Positions 62,496 to 64,000 of a stretch of DNA of 64,000 nucleotides are shown piece by piece. Location: positions 1,178,001 through 1,242,000 of the forward strand of contig NZ_MASU01000005.1 of the NCBI RefSeq assembly GCF_003202235.1, given 5' to 3'. The translations under genes and the position numbers were made by a program. The DNA comes from Prauserella flavalba (GTDB lineage: Bacteria > Actinomycetota > Actinomycetes > Mycobacteriales > Pseudonocardiaceae). The notes below the pieces were generated by a model. It saw only the letters and a program-made list of their open reading frames with translations. It was not told the origin of the DNA and made no database searches. Every line of letters starts with the position of its first letter. Position 1 is the stretch's first letter.

Positions 62496-63125
62496 TCACC
62501 CGTTCGGGGGCTCGGTCATCCCGGCCAGGGTCAGGTACATGTCGGCGACCTCGTCGCCCAGCGACGGCAGCTCGTCCGGCTCGGCGGCGGCCAGCTCGGC
62601 GAAGCGGGCGACCAGCCCGGTCACCGCGGCCGAGATCATCACCGGGGGGACCACCGGCCGGGCCCTGCCCTGCACGGCGAGCCGCTCCAGGAACCGGGTG
62701 TTGCGGCGCTCGACGCGGGCGAAGACCTCCTCCCTGACCTTGCGGAACTCGCCGTCGCTCAGCGCCTGGTGCGCCAGCACGGTGAGCAGCCCCTGGTGGC
62801 GCACGTACGCGGCGAGGTAGTCGGCGACGATCTGCCGGACCATGTCCGAGGGCGACTCGGCGTCCGGCTTCTCCTGCAGGCTCAGGAATTCCCGGCGCAC
62901 CCGGTCGGCCAGCGCCCGGAACACCTCGTCCTTCGAGCTGAAGTACGCGTACACGGTCGGCCGCGTGACTCCGGCCGCCTTGGCGAGCTCAGCCATCGTC
63001 GTGCCCGCGTAGCCGAGCGTGCGGAACACCTCCTCGGCGGCGTCGAGCAACAGCTCCCGCTTGTCGCCGGCGGCGACAGCTCTTCCGCCCAGCCCTGCAT
63101 TTGACACCTTTGTAAAGTAGCGCAT
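62496..63125 (-). CDS. TetR-family regulator
   Basis: A 209-residue TetR protein with helix-turn-helix MAELAKAAGVTRPTVYAYFSSKDEVF and a TetR_C-type C-domain. ATG 63125 overlaps operator site 1 and has no ribosome site; TACTGC six bases upstream suggests leaderless expression. A GTG at 63107 is the alternative. It is divergent from the acyl-CoA ligase gene and likely represses it in response to an acyl compound. Confidence 0.85.
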   Translation of the reverse strand: MRYFTKVSNAGLGGRAVAAGDKRELLLDAAEEVFRTLGYAGTTMAELAKAAGVTRPTVYAYFSSKDEVFRALADRVRREFLSLQEKPDAESPSDMVRQIVADYLAAYVRHQGLLTVLAHQALSDGEFRKVREEVFARVERRNTRFLERLAVQGRARPVVPPVMISAAVTGLVARFAELAAAEPDELPSLGDEVADMYLTLAGMTEPPNG

Positions 63126-63160
63126 TCTGCAGTAGGGTTCTGCTTGACACGCGTGTAAAG
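63101..63160. promoter_or_regulatory. TetR operator pair TTGACAC-NNN-TGTAAAG
   Basis: Two copies, TTGACACCTTTGTAAAG (63101-63117) and TTGACACGCGTGTAAAG (63144-63160), are 43 bp apart start to start. The second contains the perfect palindrome ACACGCGTGT and its TTGACA also serves as a -35 (17 bases before CTGAAT, 63167-63172) for the acyl-CoA ligase. Confidence 0.7.
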
Positions 63161-63182
63161 CACGGGCTGAATGCGAGGTTCG

Positions 63183-64000
63183 ATGACGAACTTGCCGGAG
63201 GTGCCTGCGCGGACCCTGCGGGCCGCCTACGACCGCGCGCTCACCGAGTCGCCCGACACCGTCGCCCAGCTGGGACGGGACGGGCGGTACACCTTCGCGG
63301 AGAGCCACGACCGTTCCCTGCGGATCGTCGCGGGGCTCGCCGGGCTCGGCACCGCCCGCCAGGAGCCGGTCGCGCTGCTGCTCGACAACTCCCTCGACGG
63401 CGTGCACGCGTGGTCGGGCACGGGGCTCGGCGGGATGGTCGAGGTACCTGTCAACACCGCCTACAAGGGCGCCTTTCTCACCCACATCCTCAACGACTCG
63501 GGCGCGCGGACGCTGATCTGCGAGGACGCCTACGTCGAGCGGATCGCCCGCGTGGCCGGGGACCTCGGTTCGCTGCGCACCCTCGTCGTGCACGGTGAGG
63601 TCGCCGCGGCGGACGGCCTGCGCGACCGGTTCCGGGTCGTCGAGTTCGGCGAGCTGACCACGCCCGAACCGGCGGCTCCGCTGAGCCTGGACCCGGCCGA
63701 GCTGATGGCCTACATGTACACCTCGGGCACCACCGGACTGTCCAAAGGCGTCCTGATCTCCCACGCGCACGCCTACACCTACGCGTCCAGGGAGGACCAG
63801 GCCCGCCCGGTCGCGGGCGACCGCATTCTCGTCACGCTCCCGCTGTTCCATCTCGCGGGGCAGTGGTACGGCGTGTACCAGGCGCTGATCCACCGCGCCC
63901 TGTGCGTGCTCGAACCGTCGTTCTCGGTGAGCCGGTTCTGGCCGACGGTGCGCGAGCACGGCATCACGGTGACGGTGATGCTCGGGGCGATGGCGGAGCT
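63183..64000 (+). CDS. Acyl-CoA synthetase (AMP-forming), 3' end outside window
   Basis: The first about 272 residues of an ANL-family ligase, cut by the window edge. Present: the AMP-binding P-loop YTSGTTGLSKG, NHxP-like MVEVPVNTAYKG and PLFHLAGQWYG. The frame is open to 64000. It should activate a carboxylic acid with ATP and then CoA. The GAGGT before the ATG is a fair ribosome site. The C-terminal lid domain is not visible, so the specificity subgroup cannot be judged. Regulated by the divergent TetR through a palindrome overlapping the -35. Confidence 0.88.
   Translation, partial: MTNLPEVPARTLRAAYDRALTESPDTVAQLGRDGRYTFAESHDRSLRIVAGLAGLGTARQEPVALLLDNSLDGVHAWSGTGLGGMVEVPVNTAYKGAFLTHILNDSGARTLICEDAYVERIARVAGDLGSLRTLVVHGEVAAADGLRDRFRVVEFGELTTPEPAAPLSLDPAELMAYMYTSGTTGLSKGVLISHAHAYTYASREDQARPVAGDRILVTLPLFHLAGQWYGVYQALIHRALCVLEPSFSVSRFWPTVREHGITVTVMLGAMAE

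Overview
The window is very GC-rich and densely coded. It has GTG and TTG starts, many 1-17 bp start/stop overlaps, a type VII (ESX) substrate cluster with EspG and YbaB genes, mycothiol- and F420-type enzymes, and a cobalamin riboswitch before nrdAB. This points to an actinomycete of the Pseudonocardiales. A 23-bp palindrome recurring between convergent genes makes Amycolatopsis or a close relative my best guess (inference).

Bases 1-17,770 hold the most interesting locus. Two paralogous minus-strand cassettes each combine an HTTM (SdpB-like) membrane protein, an alpha/beta hydrolase and a small protein with a W-R-F-F-A-P-x-P motif (SdpA/DUF5819-like). Cassette 1 (2,305-6,764) continues into a SAM methyltransferase and a glycosyltransferase. 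Beside it lie a P450-derived glycosyltransferase activator (EryCII/DesVIII type) and a MycE/TylE-type sugar O-methyltransferase. Cassette 2 (9,553-15,185) starts with an 86-residue peptide gene and adds an ABC exporter and an FAD oxidoreductase. A homologous 88-residue peptide gene lies between the cassettes, with a LuxR-type regulator, a DCC thiol oxidoreductase and a GPP34 protein. An SRPBCC/acyl-CoA-dehydrogenase fusion and a second dehydrogenase-like flavoprotein sit just upstream of cassette 2. I read the locus as a candidate undescribed peptide natural-product or toxin system, possibly glycosylated. No function has been shown.

Bases 17,859-24,495 hold a tripartite tricarboxylate-type transporter (TctCBA) divergent from an acyl-CoA ligase, an acyl-CoA dehydrogenase and a TetR regulator: uptake and CoA-linked breakdown of an organic acid. 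Bases 24,470-29,017 hold a Ddn-like F420 protein and divergent TetR with three operator repeats, an Lnt homologue lacking two catalytic residues, small TfoX and VOC proteins, a hypothetical, and a luciferase-family fragment. Bases 29,134-33,089 form a catabolic unit (sugar-phosphate isomerase-like, SDR, GntR) divergent from an MHS-family transporter, with four TGTYRACA sites between them.

Bases 33,137-42,358 carry a zinc-ribbon-like small protein, an XRE-NACHT membrane NTPase, a run of type VII secretion-associated genes, and two exported hydrolases. Then come a PobA-like hydroxylase and the nrdAB pair. NrdB has the Phe/Glu signature of class Ic (Mn/Fe) enzymes, and nrdAB lies behind a B12 riboswitch. 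Bases 48,033-56,730 contain an F420-type flavin enzyme, methyltransferases, an exporter, a monooxygenase fused to a maleylpyruvate isomerase-like domain, and a large SARP regulator. The right end holds small membrane proteins around a DUF2975-XRE pair, a secreted endonuclease I, a DMT exporter whose start overlaps that of a divergent MocR regulator, a NUDIX protein, a TetR, and an acyl-CoA ligase cut by the window edge. I found no rRNA, tRNA, CRISPR array, transposase or prophage.
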